Program-made: the position numbers and the translations under genes
Assembly: GCF_949987535.1 (NCBI RefSeq)
Contig: NC_080067.1
Location: 42,185,910-42,249,909 of the forward strand
DNA from: Balaenoptera acutorostrata
Taxonomy: Eukaryota; Chordata; Mammalia; Artiodactyla; Balaenopteridae
Direction of reading: 5' to 3'
Length of the DNA: 64,000 nucleotides
Shown here: one piece after another, positions 34,401 through 46,830 of the stretch
How positions within the stretch are numbered: position 1 is the stretch's first letter
How the letters are laid out: the number at the start of each line of letters is the position of its first letter
Notes under the pieces: generated by a model
Database searches by the model: none
What the model was told of the DNA's origin: nothing
Seen by the model: only the letters and a program-made list of their open reading frames with translations

Positions 34401-35217
34401 GGAAATAAAAACAAAAATAAACAAATGGGACCTAGTGAAACTTCAAAGCTTTAGCACAACAAAGGAAACCATAAACAAGACGAAAAGACAGCCCTCAGAA
34501 TGGGAGAAAATATTTGCAAATGAATCAATGGACAAAGGATTAATCTCCAAAATATATAAACAGCTCATGCAGCTCAATATTGAAAAAACAAAAACCTAAT
34601 CCAAAAATGGGCAGAAGACCTAAATAGACATTTCTCCAAAGAAGACATACAGATGGCCAAGAAGCACATGAAAAGCTGCTCAACATCACTAATTATTAGA
34701 TAAATGCAAATCAAAACTACAATGAAGTATCACTTCACACCGGTCAGAATGGCATCATCAAAACATCTACAAACAATAAATGCTGGAGAGGGTGTGGAGA
34801 AAAGGGAACACTCTTGCACTGTTGGTAGGAATGTAAATTGATACAGCCACTATGGAGAACAGTATGGAGGTTCCTTAAAAAACTAAAAATAGAATTACCA
34901 TCTGACCCAGCAATCCCACTACTGGGCATATACCCAGAGAAAACCATAATTCAAAAAGACACATGCACCCCAATGTTCATTGCAGCACTCTTTACAATAG
35001 CCAGATCATGGAAGCAACCACATGCCCATCAACAGGTGAATGGATAAGGAAGATGTGGTACATATATACAATGGAACATTACTCAGCCATAAAAAGGAAT
35101 GAAATTGGGTAATTTGTAGAGATGTGGATGGATCTAGAGACTGTCATACAGAGTGAAGTAAGTCAGAAAGAGAAAAACAAATATCATACGTTGTTATCCC
35201 ATATATGTGGAACCTAG
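31404..35217 (+). pseudogene. L1-B ORF2 (endonuclease / reverse transcriptase), multiple frameshifts
   Basis: Full length for the family (about 3.8 kb). Endonuclease: open pieces 31487-31744 and 31855-32130, with SRIDHILGHK visible. The catalytic SDH motif reads SNH (Asn codon 32083-32085). Linker: 32160-32861, with a TAA near 32379. Reverse transcriptase: a continuous 411-codon block (33002-34237) in which [10 protein letters not shown] (Asp65 of the block) and LLADDM (Asp167 and Asp168) keep all three catalytic aspartates. The usual Phe before ADD is Leu. C-terminal part: 34198-34599 and 34838-35047, ending at TAG 35215-35217. Frameshifts lie near 31490, 31835, 32125, 32797 and 34205. It would need endonuclease and frame integrity to act; neither is present. 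Confidence 0.93.
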
Positions 35218-35436
35218 AAAAATGGTAGAGATGAACCGGTTTGCAGGGCAGAAATAGAGACATAGATGTAGAGAACAAATGTATGGACACCAAGGGGGGA
35301 AAGTGGCAGGGTGGTGGTGGTGGTGCAATGCAACGGAAGATTGGGATTGACATATATACACTAATATGTATAAAATGGATAACTAATAAGAACCTGCTGT
35401 ATAAAAAATAAATAAAATAAAATAAAATAAAAAACT

Positions 35437-36835
35437 GTGCTGACTTGCCTGGTTGTTAAATCACACAGAAAATGTAGAATGATGACACTGACCAAAGGGA
35501 AGACTTTGTGACAATGCACAGATAAAAACGTGATTACATACACATTTGCCTCCTTGGGTTCAAGACAAACAAGTGGTGACCAGCTTTTCCACTCACTTCT
35601 CAAAAGTATAAAATTATTGACACTTATATAAATATGGAAGAAATAAAGGAATAGAAAGAGTACACAATGAATATGATTGGAAAGTTGACTTTATTTTATA
35701 GCAGGAGGACTAGAAATCACATGCTGTCTAAAAGATAACCACAAGAACATAACGTAAAATTTAAACTTTCAACTATGTCTGAAATCTATAAAGCTTCAAT
35801 CAGATCTACTATTGGCAAGCCACAAGTACTTTGTGTGACACAGGGACAAAGGCAAAACAATCCTTCAAAATTGGAATACTAGGCCTGGCTGGTGATGTAA
35901 TAGGGAACAATGATTAAACTATCAATCAAACAGATTTTTTAAATATGTTGCATGTCATAGCCAGAGATCTCAAATCCAGTACAAAATCTGGTGTTAGTTA
36001 CAACAGAGATGAATTGGGTGGTCTCTTAGTACACAGATGATCACAAAATCAGCATAATGTGGAAATCAATTCAAGGACTGTTCTCTTCATCTCAGCTCAT
36101 GAAGATTCCAAATTAATAAAAGCAATGTTATAAATTTATGAGCCATGGCCCTGCAAAGTGTTTTGTGCTATTTTCCAAGTTACTTACCATGTTTCAAAGC
36201 AAAACCATTTAATGTGAACTCCATTTTCTAACTATACCTAAATATCTTTACTTTTTAAACAATTGAATTTGTGGTTATTTTTTCCAGATGCACAGCACTT
36301 CCAAAATAAAAAAAGTAAATAAAAATTTTAAACTGGGTAAATTTCATCCATGAACCATCTGGAGAGCCAGAAGAAATGGGGCTGGTCTCAGTGCCAATTC
36401 TCTCTAGAGCCTATTTTATGCTCACTCACATCCAATTGAATATCCCTCCCTACATGGGAAGGTTTAATTGAAATATTACAAGCTCCCATGTGATCATTTC
36501 CTTCTCAATTTGTTTCCAGGGAAAACTCTTTCTCTGCAGTTGAATGTTGTAGGCTGCTTATCAGGAAATGAAAGCACAGTGTGATTCTCTTTAAGTTACA
36601 ACCGCCAGAAACAAAATCCAAATTTCTTGCTGGAGTATCATAATCTGCTTGGCCTTGGTGCCTAAAAGGAGGGAAACTTTCTCCTTCTGAAATATGATTT
36701 CTGTTTCTTAACAAGTATTCTATTTCAATGTGCAAGCCACTATAAGACCTTTTAGAAGTAGATAAAATGTGCAACCAAAATAAATGTAATTGAGAGACAA
36801 ATATTAAATGTCCTTTCATGTTTATAACCTACAGC
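35437..36835. other. Unique AT-rich sequence, nothing recognised
   Basis: About 1.4 kb without a recognised gene or repeat. The longest frame (36505-36819, minus, 104 codons) has no family signature. Confidence 0.5.
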
Positions 36836-36837
36836 AG

Positions 36838-36965
36838 CTTTCATCCATTCCACAAGTATTTTGTGTTCATCATTATGTGTCAGGTACCACATTAAGGGCT
36901 CATATATGGAGATGAACTAAATGTGGTTCCCACCTCAAAGGACTCATAGGCTAGCGAAAGAAACA
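36838..36965 (-). repeat. L2 LINE fossil
   Basis: 'tccattccacaagtattttg', 'atgtgtcaggtaccacatta' and 'tcaaaggactcataggctag' are the L2 3' end in reverse. Confidence 0.7.
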
Positions 36966-37510
36966 GACAAGAAAAATGAAATATCTTTGGATGGTTGCAG
37001 ATCCTCACAAGAAGGAAAGCATTTTAGGGATTCAAATATCTCATTTTATCTAAAGCCATGAACCCTTAGAAAGATAGTTATTACAAGTGACAGCATCCTT
37101 CTGCATTGTCCTCCAGTTATTTCTCCAACCTTAACACTCCCTTTTAGTCAACATCCACTCACCTCTCTTCAGACAAAGACAATGGCCCCAAATTCAAATA
37201 TTCTGGCACAATCCTCAAAACTTATACCAGATCATATGCTCCATGTCTCAGAAATACAATCACCAGATGCATTCATTCTTACCTTCACACCCCGGCTCAG
37301 GCTGTCCGCCGCCAACCAAAAAGCACTTTTGCCTCGCCAACATTTCCTCATTCATCCAAATCTTGTTACCTTCAAGGCCCAAAGTAAGTACAATTTTTAT
37401 CCCTTGTCATGCCTTCTGTTGCTACAATGGTTTACCTTCTCTGTTCTCTGAACTCCTGATTCACCCAAGAATTTACACTCACTTTTACCTCTAGTTGTTC
37501 CTATACATTA
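36966..37510. other. Unique sequence, nothing recognised
   Basis: No gene or repeat was recognised with confidence. 37100-37450 may contain further decayed L2 sequence. Confidence 0.4.
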
Positions 37511-37514
37511 GTTT

Positions 37515-37605
37515 TACCTCTGCAACTAAACACTTAAGTTCCTTCAGGAACCATGTGCTTCAATAATGCTCAGAACACAGAAAATGCTCGAAAAAAGATA
37601 GGTTA
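37515..37605 (+). repeat. L2 LINE 3' fragment
   Basis: 'aagttccttcaggaaccatg' and 'aatgctcagaacacagaaaa' followed by 'tgctcgaaaaa' resemble the L2 3' end. Confidence 0.5.
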
Positions 37606-37700
37606 ATCCTAATTTATGCAGAAATTGAGGTAAAGTGAGACTATAATTTTCCCAAGGTAACAAAGCTAAATTATAAATACATGTTAATTGCTACCATTTA
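37606..37700 (-). repeat. MIR fragment
   Basis: 'gaaattgaggtaaagtgaga' followed by 'ttcccaaggtaacaaagcta' is MIR core in reverse. Confidence 0.5.
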
Positions 37701-37831
37701 TCAAGTACCAATATGCCAAGTGCTATGTTATTCAAGATTAGAGCAAAAAATAGATTATGAGTTCCCTAGCTTTCAAGCAAACATTTATATCACATGTTTC
37801 ACTCAAATCTACCATATTATTATGACAATAA

Positions 37832-38035
37832 GTTTTATTTGTTGAGTATCTACTTTGTGCCAAGAGCAGTATATCAGCTATTTCACATAATCTTCATAAA
37901 ACCATATGTAGTAAATATAATTATATTCCTTCAAAAAGGTCAAAGAACTTGGATATGTGCTCATTGCATGGGGTTGACTCTAACCCAGTTCTCTCTGACT
38001 ACAAATCTTGTTCTTCCTCACTGTACACCACCTCG
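37832..38035 (-). repeat. MIR SINE fossil
   Basis: 'gttgagtatctactttgtgc', 'tttcacataatcttcataaa' and 'taacccagttctctctgact' are MIR in reverse. The central core is partly lost. Confidence 0.65.
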
Positions 38036-38887
38036 GAATTACCAAAAAAAGTCCATTCTTACATCAATTCATTAATTAATAAAAAGTGTATGAGACGTGT
38101 TCATCCAATTCATACTATACCGATCTCATACCTAGGTCTACATAGTGTAGCACAAACTGGAAAGTCTGCAACTTTCCATAACATTTTAGTTCTGGAGATG
38201 TTAAACTCCCAGTTACCTAGCATTTGTAAAAATTGTGTAGTCAGTCACCTGAATGACCCAGGTTCTCTGGACAATGAGCGCTAAGAACTGTACTTTGTGT
38301 AGTTCCTGATCCCACACCTGGTGGTCCAGACTTTAGATTGTTTTGCTACAATGTTATTTGTGTGTGGGTGTTGGTGTTGTTTAAGTAAACTGATTGCAGA
38401 TCCTCTAGATTTCATCCTGAAGAGCTCATTCCTTTATGTTTTTCCTCTGGTCAAATCATTGCATCTAATTAATTGTGCATGTTAGGAAGTGGGTTTTTCC
38501 CCCCCAATCCATTGCTACTTTCACAAATGGTATAATTACCATTGGATCAGGAAAATTTATTATAGAATGCATTTCTTCTACACATGCACACATTTTATTA
38601 ATGCAATTGGTAATTATTTACTTATTTATGATCAATAGTGCCTCAAAGTCAGTGAAACCTCAATTACTTCCTAATTATCCAGACCCCTATTTTTTTTATA
38701 AGGTAGACTTGAAAAAAGCAGTTCAATAGCTCAGACATTTTACTACTAACATTGATTTCTCCTCCCTCCTCATTTATTGATGGGCCATTCTCTCTCTTGT
38801 ATTCCTTTTTCCCTGATAAAGCTGTAAATGACTCTGCTTATTCTTTTTGATTACTTCAGTTTGCACCAGCTCACTTGGCCTCTATTT
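38036..38887. other. Unique AT-rich sequence, nothing recognised
   Basis: No gene or repeat was recognised. Confidence 0.5.
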
Positions 38888-38901
38888 TCATTGTCTCTTC
38901 T

Positions 38902-39228
38902 TTTTTTTTTTTTTTTTATATTATTTATTTATTTATTTATTTTTGGCTGTGTTGGGTCTTCTGTTCGTGTGAGGGCTTTCTCTAGTTGCGGCAAGCGGGG
39001 GCCACTCTTCATCGCGGTGCGGGGACCGCTCTTCATCGCGGTGCGTGGGCCTTTCACTATCGCGGCCTCTCCCGTTGCGGGGCACAGGCTCCAGACACGC
39101 AGGCTCAGTAGTTGTGATCACAGGCCCAGCTGCTCCGTGGCATGTGGGATCTTCCCAGACCAGGGCTCGAACCCGTGTCCCCTGCATTAGCAGGCAGACT
39201 CTCAACCACTGCGCCACCAGGGAAGCCC
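38902..39228 (-). mobile_element. CHR-2 SINE with 24-bp internal duplication
   Basis: Full-length reverse copy with T tract and AAAT tail. The duplication starts at 39005 and 39029. Target duplication 'tcattgtctcttct' at 38888-38901 and 39229-39242. Confidence 0.96.
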
Positions 39229-39242
39229 TCATTGTCTCTTCT

Positions 39243-39825
39243 GATTGTACTAGTTCTATTGAAATTCTCTTGTTTGAGTCCTTCCCTGTGATCCATTTTC
39301 AGTAAATGCTCCTTTTGCCTTTAAACTTGACTGTTTCACATCCTAAAAATCTTGTGCCCACTTCCACAAAATTATGCTGCAGAATAACCACCCACACCTC
39401 ATGCCAACATACACTATTTTTTAATTGTCTCTTTTTTCTTTTTTAGCTTTAATATACCTAAAAGTTGCAGATACTCTGTAACTTATATTTCCATAGAAAA
39501 AAACAGATTCGTCAATGAATAGCATATGTATTTACTTCCAGTAGCCTGGGGAAAACAGAAACAATCAGAATAACTCTATAAATAGAAGCTTCATCAGTTT
39601 AATCTTTTAAAAATTTCCACAAACACAGCCATTCTGCCCAAGGTAAGATTCCCTTCCATGATTCGCTCTGTCTATAGCTCAAGACCCTTATTTATCCTCC
39701 ATTCTCATTTCAGCCTCTAACATGTGCTTCAAACTGCAAGTAATCTCTGCCCAGGAAGGAAGATAACCTTTCCACTTAAATAGCAGAGAACATTTCTTTA
39801 CTAACATCTACACTTTGGGTGGTAC
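39243..39825. other. Unique sequence, nothing recognised
   Basis: No gene or repeat was recognised. Confidence 0.5.
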
Positions 39826-39830
39826 AGTAC

Positions 39831-40320
39831 TGTTTTAGTTTCCTATTGCTGCTATAACAAATTACCGTAAATTTGGTGGTTTAAAGCAACACAGGTTTGT
39901 TATCATACAGTTCTGGAGGTCAGAAGTCTGATATGGGTCTCATTGGGCTAAAATCAAGTTGGTGGCCGGGCTGCATTCCTTCTGGAGGCTCTAGATGAAA
40001 GAGAATTCGTTTCTTTACCTTCTCCAGCATCTAGAGGCTGCCTGCAGATTTGGGTCCTGGCCACCTTCCATCTTCAAAGCAAGCAGTGGAGGACGAGTCT
40101 TTGTCAGGCTGCATTACTCTGATACTGACTCACCAGTTTCCGTCTTTCACCTATAAGAAATCCTGGGCCCAACTGGATAATCCAGGATACTCTCTTCATC
40201 CCAAAGGTAGCTAATTAGCAACCTTAATTCCTCCTTGCCATGTAACATAACATATTCACAAGTTCAGGGGGTTAAGATGTGGACATCTTTGGGGGACCAT
40301 TCATTATTCTCCCTATCACA
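39831..40320 (-). mobile_element. MaLR-type LTR fossil (MLT1-like)
   Basis: Begins 'tgttttagtttcctattgct', contains 'cagttctggaggtcagaagt' and 'ggacatctttgggggaccat', and ends 'ccctatcaca', so it has TG...CA ends. This is the reverse of the same broad LTR group as the one at 13096. Solitary, non-coding. Confidence 0.75.
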
Positions 40321-40698
40321 GTATTATGAATGAATTTGGGTATGTTATTTTTTTTAAAAAGTACTTGCATTTTCAAATGAATGTTATTCCCTTCAAAGGC
40401 AACCCCTGGGGAGACCTCACACTTATTCTAATCATGCTACAAATGCTAGGAATTCCTTTTTGGGTGCTGTCTTCAAGCTCAATGGAACATTCTTAGAATA
40501 GCCACAATCATAGCAAATTTTTATGCATTTAAATATGAATTTGTGAAAATAGCCAAAAGTCATAGGAAAGCAAATGTATTGGCTGTGACAAATAATCAAA
40601 TGAGAAAGTATCACTTTTCACAAAGTGAAACCAATAAAATAATGGGATTAGTTTTCCCAGTAGACTAATTTTTCTATGAATAATAATAATAATATGTT
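40321..40698. other. Unique AT-rich sequence
   Basis: Nothing recognised apart from an ATA/AAT-rich run near 40679-40720. Confidence 0.5.
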
Positions 40699-40714
40699 AT
40701 AACAATAATAAAAA

Positions 40715-40950
40715 TAAATAGCTCACTGAGCACTCACTAGATGCCCAGTACTGTTCTAGGAGCTTTACATGAATTATCTTAACAGCCCTGAGAGGTAGTT
40801 ACTATTATTAACCCCATTTTACAGATGAGTTTAACTGAGAACCAGGGAGTTTAAATAACTTCTTTAAGGTTACCGGGCTAGGAAGTAGAAGAGCTGGGAT
40901 TCCAACCCAAGTAATATTCTCTTAACCCTGTCACAAGCACCAGTTCCACA
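40715..40950 (-). repeat. MIR SINE, well preserved
   Basis: 'cactgagcactcactagatg', 'tttacatgaattatcttaac', 'aaccccattttacagatgag' and 'agagctgggattccaaccca': near-complete MIR in reverse. Confidence 0.9.
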
Positions 40951-41868
40951 TAATTCTCTCTATTTTACTTCCCACCCACATCTCCCATTTATTTTATTAG
41001 CAAAACAGTCTGCTAAAAAGCAGGAAAATTATTAAGTATAATATTAAAAATAATAAAAATCAAAAGTCAGATGGCATGTTTATTTGGTTTGTGCTTTGTG
41101 ACATTTAATTTTTGAGTAGTATTATAATCACAAAATTAGACAGAAATGAGGCAAAGACCAAGGGATGACTCCAAGTAGATTCGTAAAAACATTCATCTAA
41201 AACAATGTAGTGCCTCAGATTTTCTTCCCCATGTTTCTGGGAGTAGACATTAAGTACTTAAAAATTTAAAATGTTATTCTGCCATAGAAAAATCATCTCT
41301 AGCTGTCATCTTTATTGACAATTGGCGGGGGAGGTGAGGCTTTCAGTCTTACCTCAGTCCTGGAGGTAAGTCAGAAAGACACAGACATCCACAGTGTGAC
41401 ATCTCCGGATCGGTGAAAGGCTGAGAAGTCAAACCAGCCTGGCAGGCAAATTAACTCCTCTGAGGCTCCTACCTGGGCAGCAACATTAAGAAGCCATTGA
41501 GGCAGCTTAGGCCTAGAGGGCATATAATACTAAAAGAAGCAGATATATTTAGTCACCTCTTATCCCTACTAAAATAAGTGTGTAAAGTCAACTTTATCCT
41601 TATAAGTATTCAGCCGGTCACCCTATTCCTTAAGATCATAATAAGGGTAACTCAAACCCACACCCAGTGACTTGTAGGAAGTCCATGTCCTCCTTGGGAT
41701 TTCTGCAAGTTCCCAGAATCCTATTGTCATGAACACCTTTGACATTCAGCTCCCTCCTCTGCTCATTTAGTTCATCTTAAGGATCATTTTGTCTTCCCAG
41801 GCCAAAGTTGTTTTCCATACCACATCAACCCAAGTGTAGATCGTAGTCCCTTTCCATAACTTAAGCAC
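40951..41868. other. Unique sequence, nothing recognised
   Basis: No gene or repeat was recognised. Confidence 0.5.
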
Positions 41869-41892
41869 AAACACACCCACACACACACAATA
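41867..41892. repeat. (CA)n microsatellite, short
   Basis: Imperfect CA run interrupted by AA and CC. Confidence 0.85.
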
Positions 41893-42944
41893 AGACACTC
41901 ACTCATGGCAGCATGGCATCTGTGCTGGAATGTCTGAGAATACTGAAAAAAAATACATCACACAAAAACTTACATTTAATATTAGAAATCTCCATTCATA
42001 AATGTTCTTGGTATCCTTTATGTCTCCTCTAGCCTTCTCACATCTTCCCTCCTATGTCAGCTCAATCAGGAGAAAAAAAAATAAAAAGTTACACACACAC
42101 CTATACATACACACATTCCTGCCACTTCCTTGTGCAGAGTCATTTATCTCCCTGCAGTTCCTCAGCACCTGGATTCCCTTGGAGTAACCAAAATCCAGAA
42201 CTCTATTACCGTTGTAAAAGCCTTGATTAAGTTCCTAGACAAAGCTCATCTCCTCCATTGGGATGGAATGGGAGGTTCTATTTACATCCAAGGAAGCAGA
42301 TAAAGTAATAACAGAAGGTATTATCAACTGCACTAGTTTAGTTCCCACCTTGAGTGTGTTACCAAGCTGTGCCATATCCAAACTGCCTCCTGAAGTTGCT
42401 CTCTTGCATCCCAGTTCCATGGGTGTAGTACCTGGATCATAAACACCCTCCACAGACTCCATTATCTCCTCATCCAACACAGAAACTACTCCTGGAATCA
42501 CCTTCACAAAGATCGGTTTTATTATCTCATTCTTTGGTTTAAGAATCCAAAAGTCCCCTATCTCCAAATAGATTTTTTCACATGTGAGCTAACATTCATT
42601 TCATCATTTACCTAACCAACCTCGTCATTTCTTACTTTGCTATACAAATCCACATCAGGGCAAACAAATGTATTTTCAAACTCCAATCAGCATGACTTAT
42701 TTAGCTTCAAAAACATGTTTGTCTTTACTTGCATGTCAGTTTCAATACCTGAAATATTCCTTCTCCTTCTTCATCCACACATTGGCATTTCAAAAATGTG
42801 GTCAAATTTCCTTTCCTATAGGATGTTGTCTCTGATTGAAGCCACCTAACTGGGACCACTGCTCTGCCCTCAGCCCCTTTAACAGTTAAGGACTCTGTCA
42901 TCCACAAGCGTCAATCTAACCAAAATAGCTAAGTCTTTGAGCAA
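41893..42944. other. Unique sequence with one unexplained minus-strand frame
   Basis: A 110-codon minus-strand frame (42235-42567, starting MEIGDFWILKPKNE) has no recognised domain. No promoter, splice or poly-A context was found for it. The rest is unremarkable. Confidence 0.4.
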
Positions 42945-43170
42945 TCATTGTATGCTAAGCACTTTGCCTGAGGTTTAGCTTGTGTAATTCTCATTTAAAA
43001 AAAAAAAAAAACTGTAAACGTGTACTATGATCCCCATTTAATAGACAAGAAAGCTGATGTTTAAAGAGATTAAACAGTTGTCCAAATCCACCTAGCTGGA
43101 ACATGTCAGAACAAGATTTTCATCCTGGACTCTCTGAGTCCATCACCTATACCTTAACCACAATACTACA
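42945..43170 (-). repeat. MIR SINE fossil
   Basis: 'atgatccccatttaatagac', 'aagaaagctgatgtttaaag' and 'ccacctagctggaac' are MIR in reverse. An A15 tract interrupts it at about 42997-43011. Confidence 0.75.
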
Positions 43171-43298
43171 AAACTTCCAGGAAAGTTATGTTATTCAATA
43201 ACAGAGTCATTTACGTTTGTTTAATCTGTTAATCCATCTAAACCACGAGCTATCGAAGACAATAGACGGTTTCTTCTGCCTTATTTATGTTCCTTGTC

Positions 43299-43321
43299 TC
43301 TCTCTCTCTCTCTCTCTCTTT
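43299..43321. repeat. (TC)n microsatellite
   Basis: About 11 TC units. Confidence 0.92.
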
Positions 43322-44960
43322 TTATATTTGACTTAAAAATATCGGGGTGGGGGGAGAGGTAATCAAAGAGGAATGATGTAATATTTATTCTTCTTATAGG
43401 TGAAATTTGGTTACTGATTTTGGCCAGTCTATCAGTACCAGGCATCCTTTAGTTAAACTGATTTCAGGAGTTATCAATCACTTAAAGGTGATTGATTTAT
43501 ACCTAAAATCACCACAAGTTGGATTCCTGAAGTCCTCATTTGTCAGAATTGTTAGAAATTCTGCAAAATCAAATTCTTTCCAGACAACTTAGGAATATCA
43601 TCTGCTCTATTCCCTTATTTTCAAGGAGTAAAATATAATAAATGTAGCATTTCTGTTAAATCAAAGTTCTTCAGAAAAATACTGAAGAAAAGTATATATT
43701 TCTAAACTAAAATATGTAAAAATCAGTATTTGTTTGCAAAAGTCCTAGGCAGAAGTAATCCATCTTTCCTCCCAGAACAAAATTAAGAGTATTTAACAAC
43801 CTTCTTGATGATATACCTGAGTAACCACTGCCAGAATTTATTATTTAAGCAGTCAAATATTCCATTTCTTGCAACCATTACTCTTAGTAAGCCTTTAGAT
43901 GTTGAATAGCCTTGCAGGAATAAAATTAATCAAAGAAAACAAAATCATATTTCTTCCTCAAAATTGTAATAGGAGAAAATTTGTGAAAGGGATAGAATAA
44001 GCAAGTAGTACAAGATTTATTTTATACTCACCACCCTCCCAAAGCCCACTGTGGAAGTGGGCAAATCTTAAAACCCTCTGTAGAAAATGGATATTTGATA
44101 GATGTAGACTTTGTTCTACCTGTCCTTATTGGTTACATAAAGATACCTACATCCAATTTTCAACTACCAACTAGCAGAGCTAGGTTTGGAGATTTACATT
44201 GGTGAACTTGTGATCTCCCCACCTGTCAATTAGTCTACTCAGAAAATGCAAAATAATTTTTATATTACTCTTTTTTAAAGAACATAAAGAAATAAGTCCA
44301 GGAAAAACAATTGTGTAATACAGTCTAAGGTAACCTGCAAAATTTTTCAAAATATATGTTACTTTGGGTTATCCATTTTTCAGCTCTGCTCTATAAACAA
44401 AAAACAGAATTGGTATATTTGGACATGGATTTCTTTTTTTCAAAAACTGGGTATAATAAAATGAACTGAAATACTTTCATAGGAATTACATTTATTTTAG
44501 ATTAATGTAGAAGCTGGCTTATTCACTCAAAATTATAAAAACACTTTTTACTATTAGACCCTCTTAACTCATTTAAAGACTTTAAAGTTAAAGATATTTT
44601 GCCATTTTTATGTACCTACAGGTTTTTGCATTCATTATGAAAACAGAGTTTAAAGTTAAAGACCAACCCTTGATATTTTGACAAAAATCACTTAAATGGA
44701 TAGAATAGTCAATGGGACTTCAGACTGCATTAAACCCGTACAGAAAAGAGAGCGCTATTAATTCTCAAAATTCTCATACCTTAAAAGATATTTAACATTA
44801 TGTAGATGTGATAAGGACTATCCAATTCATTTCATGGCGATTTGAGCAGAAAGTAATCAGCAAGCAAGAGAGAAAGAGAGCATATTGATCCAAATAAGCA
44901 TTTGATCATGTAGAAGAAGGAGGAAAAAGAAGAGGAGGAGGGGCAGGGGAGAAGGAGGGC
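43322..44960. other. Unique AT-rich sequence, nothing recognised
   Basis: About 1.6 kb without a recognised gene. A purine-only GA-rich stretch lies at about 44913-44960. Confidence 0.5.
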
Positions 44961-44964
44961 AGCT

Positions 44965-45115
44965 AATGCTTCTTGAGCACATCTGATTTGCTAGATATTA
45001 CTCCAACTCTCTTTGATATGAATTACTGCATTTAAGTCTCATGAGCTTCATGAAGTAGGTAATAGAATTATCCCCATTACACAGATAAGGAAACTAAATA
45101 GTAGGCAGCTCATGC
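44965..45115 (-). repeat. MIR SINE fossil
   Basis: 'aatgcttcttgagcacatct', 'ttatccccattacacagata' and 'aggaaactaaatag' are MIR in reverse. Confidence 0.75.
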
Positions 45116-45654
45116 TTACTTTTCCTATTTTTTCTAGTTCTTTTGAGCAAATAGCTTGATTGAGGAGCAGGGGAAAAAAGAAAAGGGATGGTCAGCTGAG
45201 TAAAGTGGGAAATACTTCCTTTCTAAGGGGAAAAAATAATTTGCTCTCCACATGTGTTATCTACTTGGGTTCTATACTTGTTTTCTATCCAGGGACTCTT
45301 AGACTGAAATCAGCAGGGAAATCTTCCTTTTCTAAGAGAACAGGAATTTCTAAACACTAATAGGTAGGGTAGCAATCTGTCAAACCAAGCCTCTGTGCAA
45401 AGTAAGAAAAAGTGTCCTCTCCTCCTGGAGGAAGACTCATAAAAGGAGAACTCTTCTTAGAACACAGACTGGAAAAAGAACCCACTCCTGGTGGATCAGG
45501 TACAAAAGACTATACTTCCTCTGGGCTAGGGTCCACAGCCGGGCCGGCAGGTGTTTATCCACCACCTGCGGCGTTCTGGTGCAGGGCGCTGAGTCCTGGG
45601 ACCAAGTGGCTTGGTTGGTTTTGTTAAAAACGCTTCATACTGTAACTCTAACAA
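45116..45654. other. Unique sequence, nothing recognised
   Basis: No gene or repeat was recognised. Confidence 0.5.
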
Positions 45655-45845
45655 CCTTGGGAGCCTCGTTTCCTGCCCTCACCAGCACTCTTTTGAACCC
45701 AAGATCTAGCAATACCTTTCGCCAATACCTTGGCCCATCCTGTTCCTTTGCCCAGAACACCTTCCTGGCCCTTGTCTACCTGGATAACCACCATTCAACC
45801 CAGTTCAAATGTCACTTCCGGGAAGCTTTCCCCAAAGGAAAAGTT
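45655..45845 (+). repeat. L2 LINE fossil
   Basis: 'ctttgcccagaacaccttcc', 'cagttcaaatgtcacttccg' and 'ggaagctttcccca' are L2 in forward orientation. It explains most of the 145-codon frame at 45579-46016. Confidence 0.75.
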
Positions 45846-46092
45846 AAGAAAGAGAAATGGGACTCGCGTCAGGCAGGCCACTGTGGTTGCCTGAAGGAAA
45901 CATCCAGTAGCCAAGAAGAGCCAAATCTTAGTTTGAGAGTCAGACTGGAAAAGAGAAATGTCTCAGGTTTAATCCCTCTTCTTTCCTCAATTTACTACAA
46001 TTTAAATGGTGAGTAATCCAGCACTCATGCGCTCCCAATGTTTACCCACTCTACATATGTTTCTGGAATCCCTGTTTCCAAATGAGAAAGGT

Positions 46093-46215
46093 TGGGTTTG
46101 GAGTCAGAAAGACCTAAGTCCTGGCCCTTGATAAATTTCTTGAAACCTCGGTTTCCTCAGCAACAAAATGATCGTAATAGTACTTATCTTAGCAAAGTGT
46201 CATAGTAGATACTCC
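46093..46215 (+). repeat. MIR SINE fossil
   Basis: 'tttggagtcagaaagaccta' and 'tcggtttcctcagcaacaaa' followed by 'atgatcgtaatagtac' are MIR in forward orientation. Confidence 0.75.
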
Positions 46216-46284
46216 CTAAAGATTTGTCCCTCCCATTCCCTTAGACAGTATGAAAAGTAGGCTTACTTTTCCCTAACCCCACTA

Positions 46285-46425
46285 ATTTATAAACTTCTAG
46301 GGCCAAAACCATGTCTTATTTCTATAGATGCTCTTTGTATTTTTCTTCTCACCCCACCCCAACCCCATCACAAACCCTTACACATAAATAATTGCTCAAT
46401 AAATATTTGATAAATGCATACAAAG
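46285..46425 (+). repeat. L2 LINE 3' fragment
   Basis: 'aacttctagggccaaaacca' ... 'attgctcaataaatatttga' is the L2 3' end. Confidence 0.65.
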
Positions 46426-46429
46426 AAGA

Positions 46430-46830
46430 CATATAGTACCTGCCCTGAAGGACTTTTATGGTGTATAGGAGAGATGCCAAAATTTCCCATAAAAGCTATA
46501 GTACACAACAAAGGCAGAACTGAGATATTAAGTATGATGGAAATTATTCCTTTCCTCATCTCTGATACTCATTTATGCATGACAAATGTTTAAAGAACAT
46601 ATGTGTTTTTTTAAAAAAAGAGAATGTGTTAAGTAGAAGGCACAGTGTGTAGTTGGAGCTATGGGGGGATGAGGGCAAAAATAAAGGGCAGTCTCTGCCT
46701 TCAAGTCTAAATGAGGACAAGAGACACACGTCTAAATAATTAGAAGCCAGGACGGACTGTGACAACTGCCATAGGAAGAATCAAGGCAAAGCTCCAGAGC
46801 CGTAGGGAAGGAAGCAATGTGAGAGAATAA
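46430..46830 (-). repeat. L2-like fragments, reverse
   Basis: 'gtacctgccctgaaggactt' (46438-46457) and 'gcagtctctgccttcaagtc' ... 'cgtctaaataattagaagcc' (46688-46747) have the wording of reverse L2 sequence. Confidence 0.45.

Larger units (their letters stand above)
30336..35436 (+). mobile_element. L1-B: 5'-truncated cetacean L1 with ORF1 and complete-length ORF2
   Basis: Only about 90 bases of 5'UTR remain, then ORF1 (30424-31351), a 52-base spacer, ORF2 (31404-35217) and a 3'UTR ending in an (AAAAT)n tail at about 35405-35436. The reading frames are broken by single-base indels and a few stops, but the protein similarity is continuous. This makes it the least decayed L1 in the window. I could not identify a target duplication with confidence. 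Confidence 0.93.

Noticed and set aside
45579..46016. 145-codon plus-strand frame
   Set aside because: Its middle is an L2 fossil and its 3' part is unrelated sequence. No domain, no gene context.
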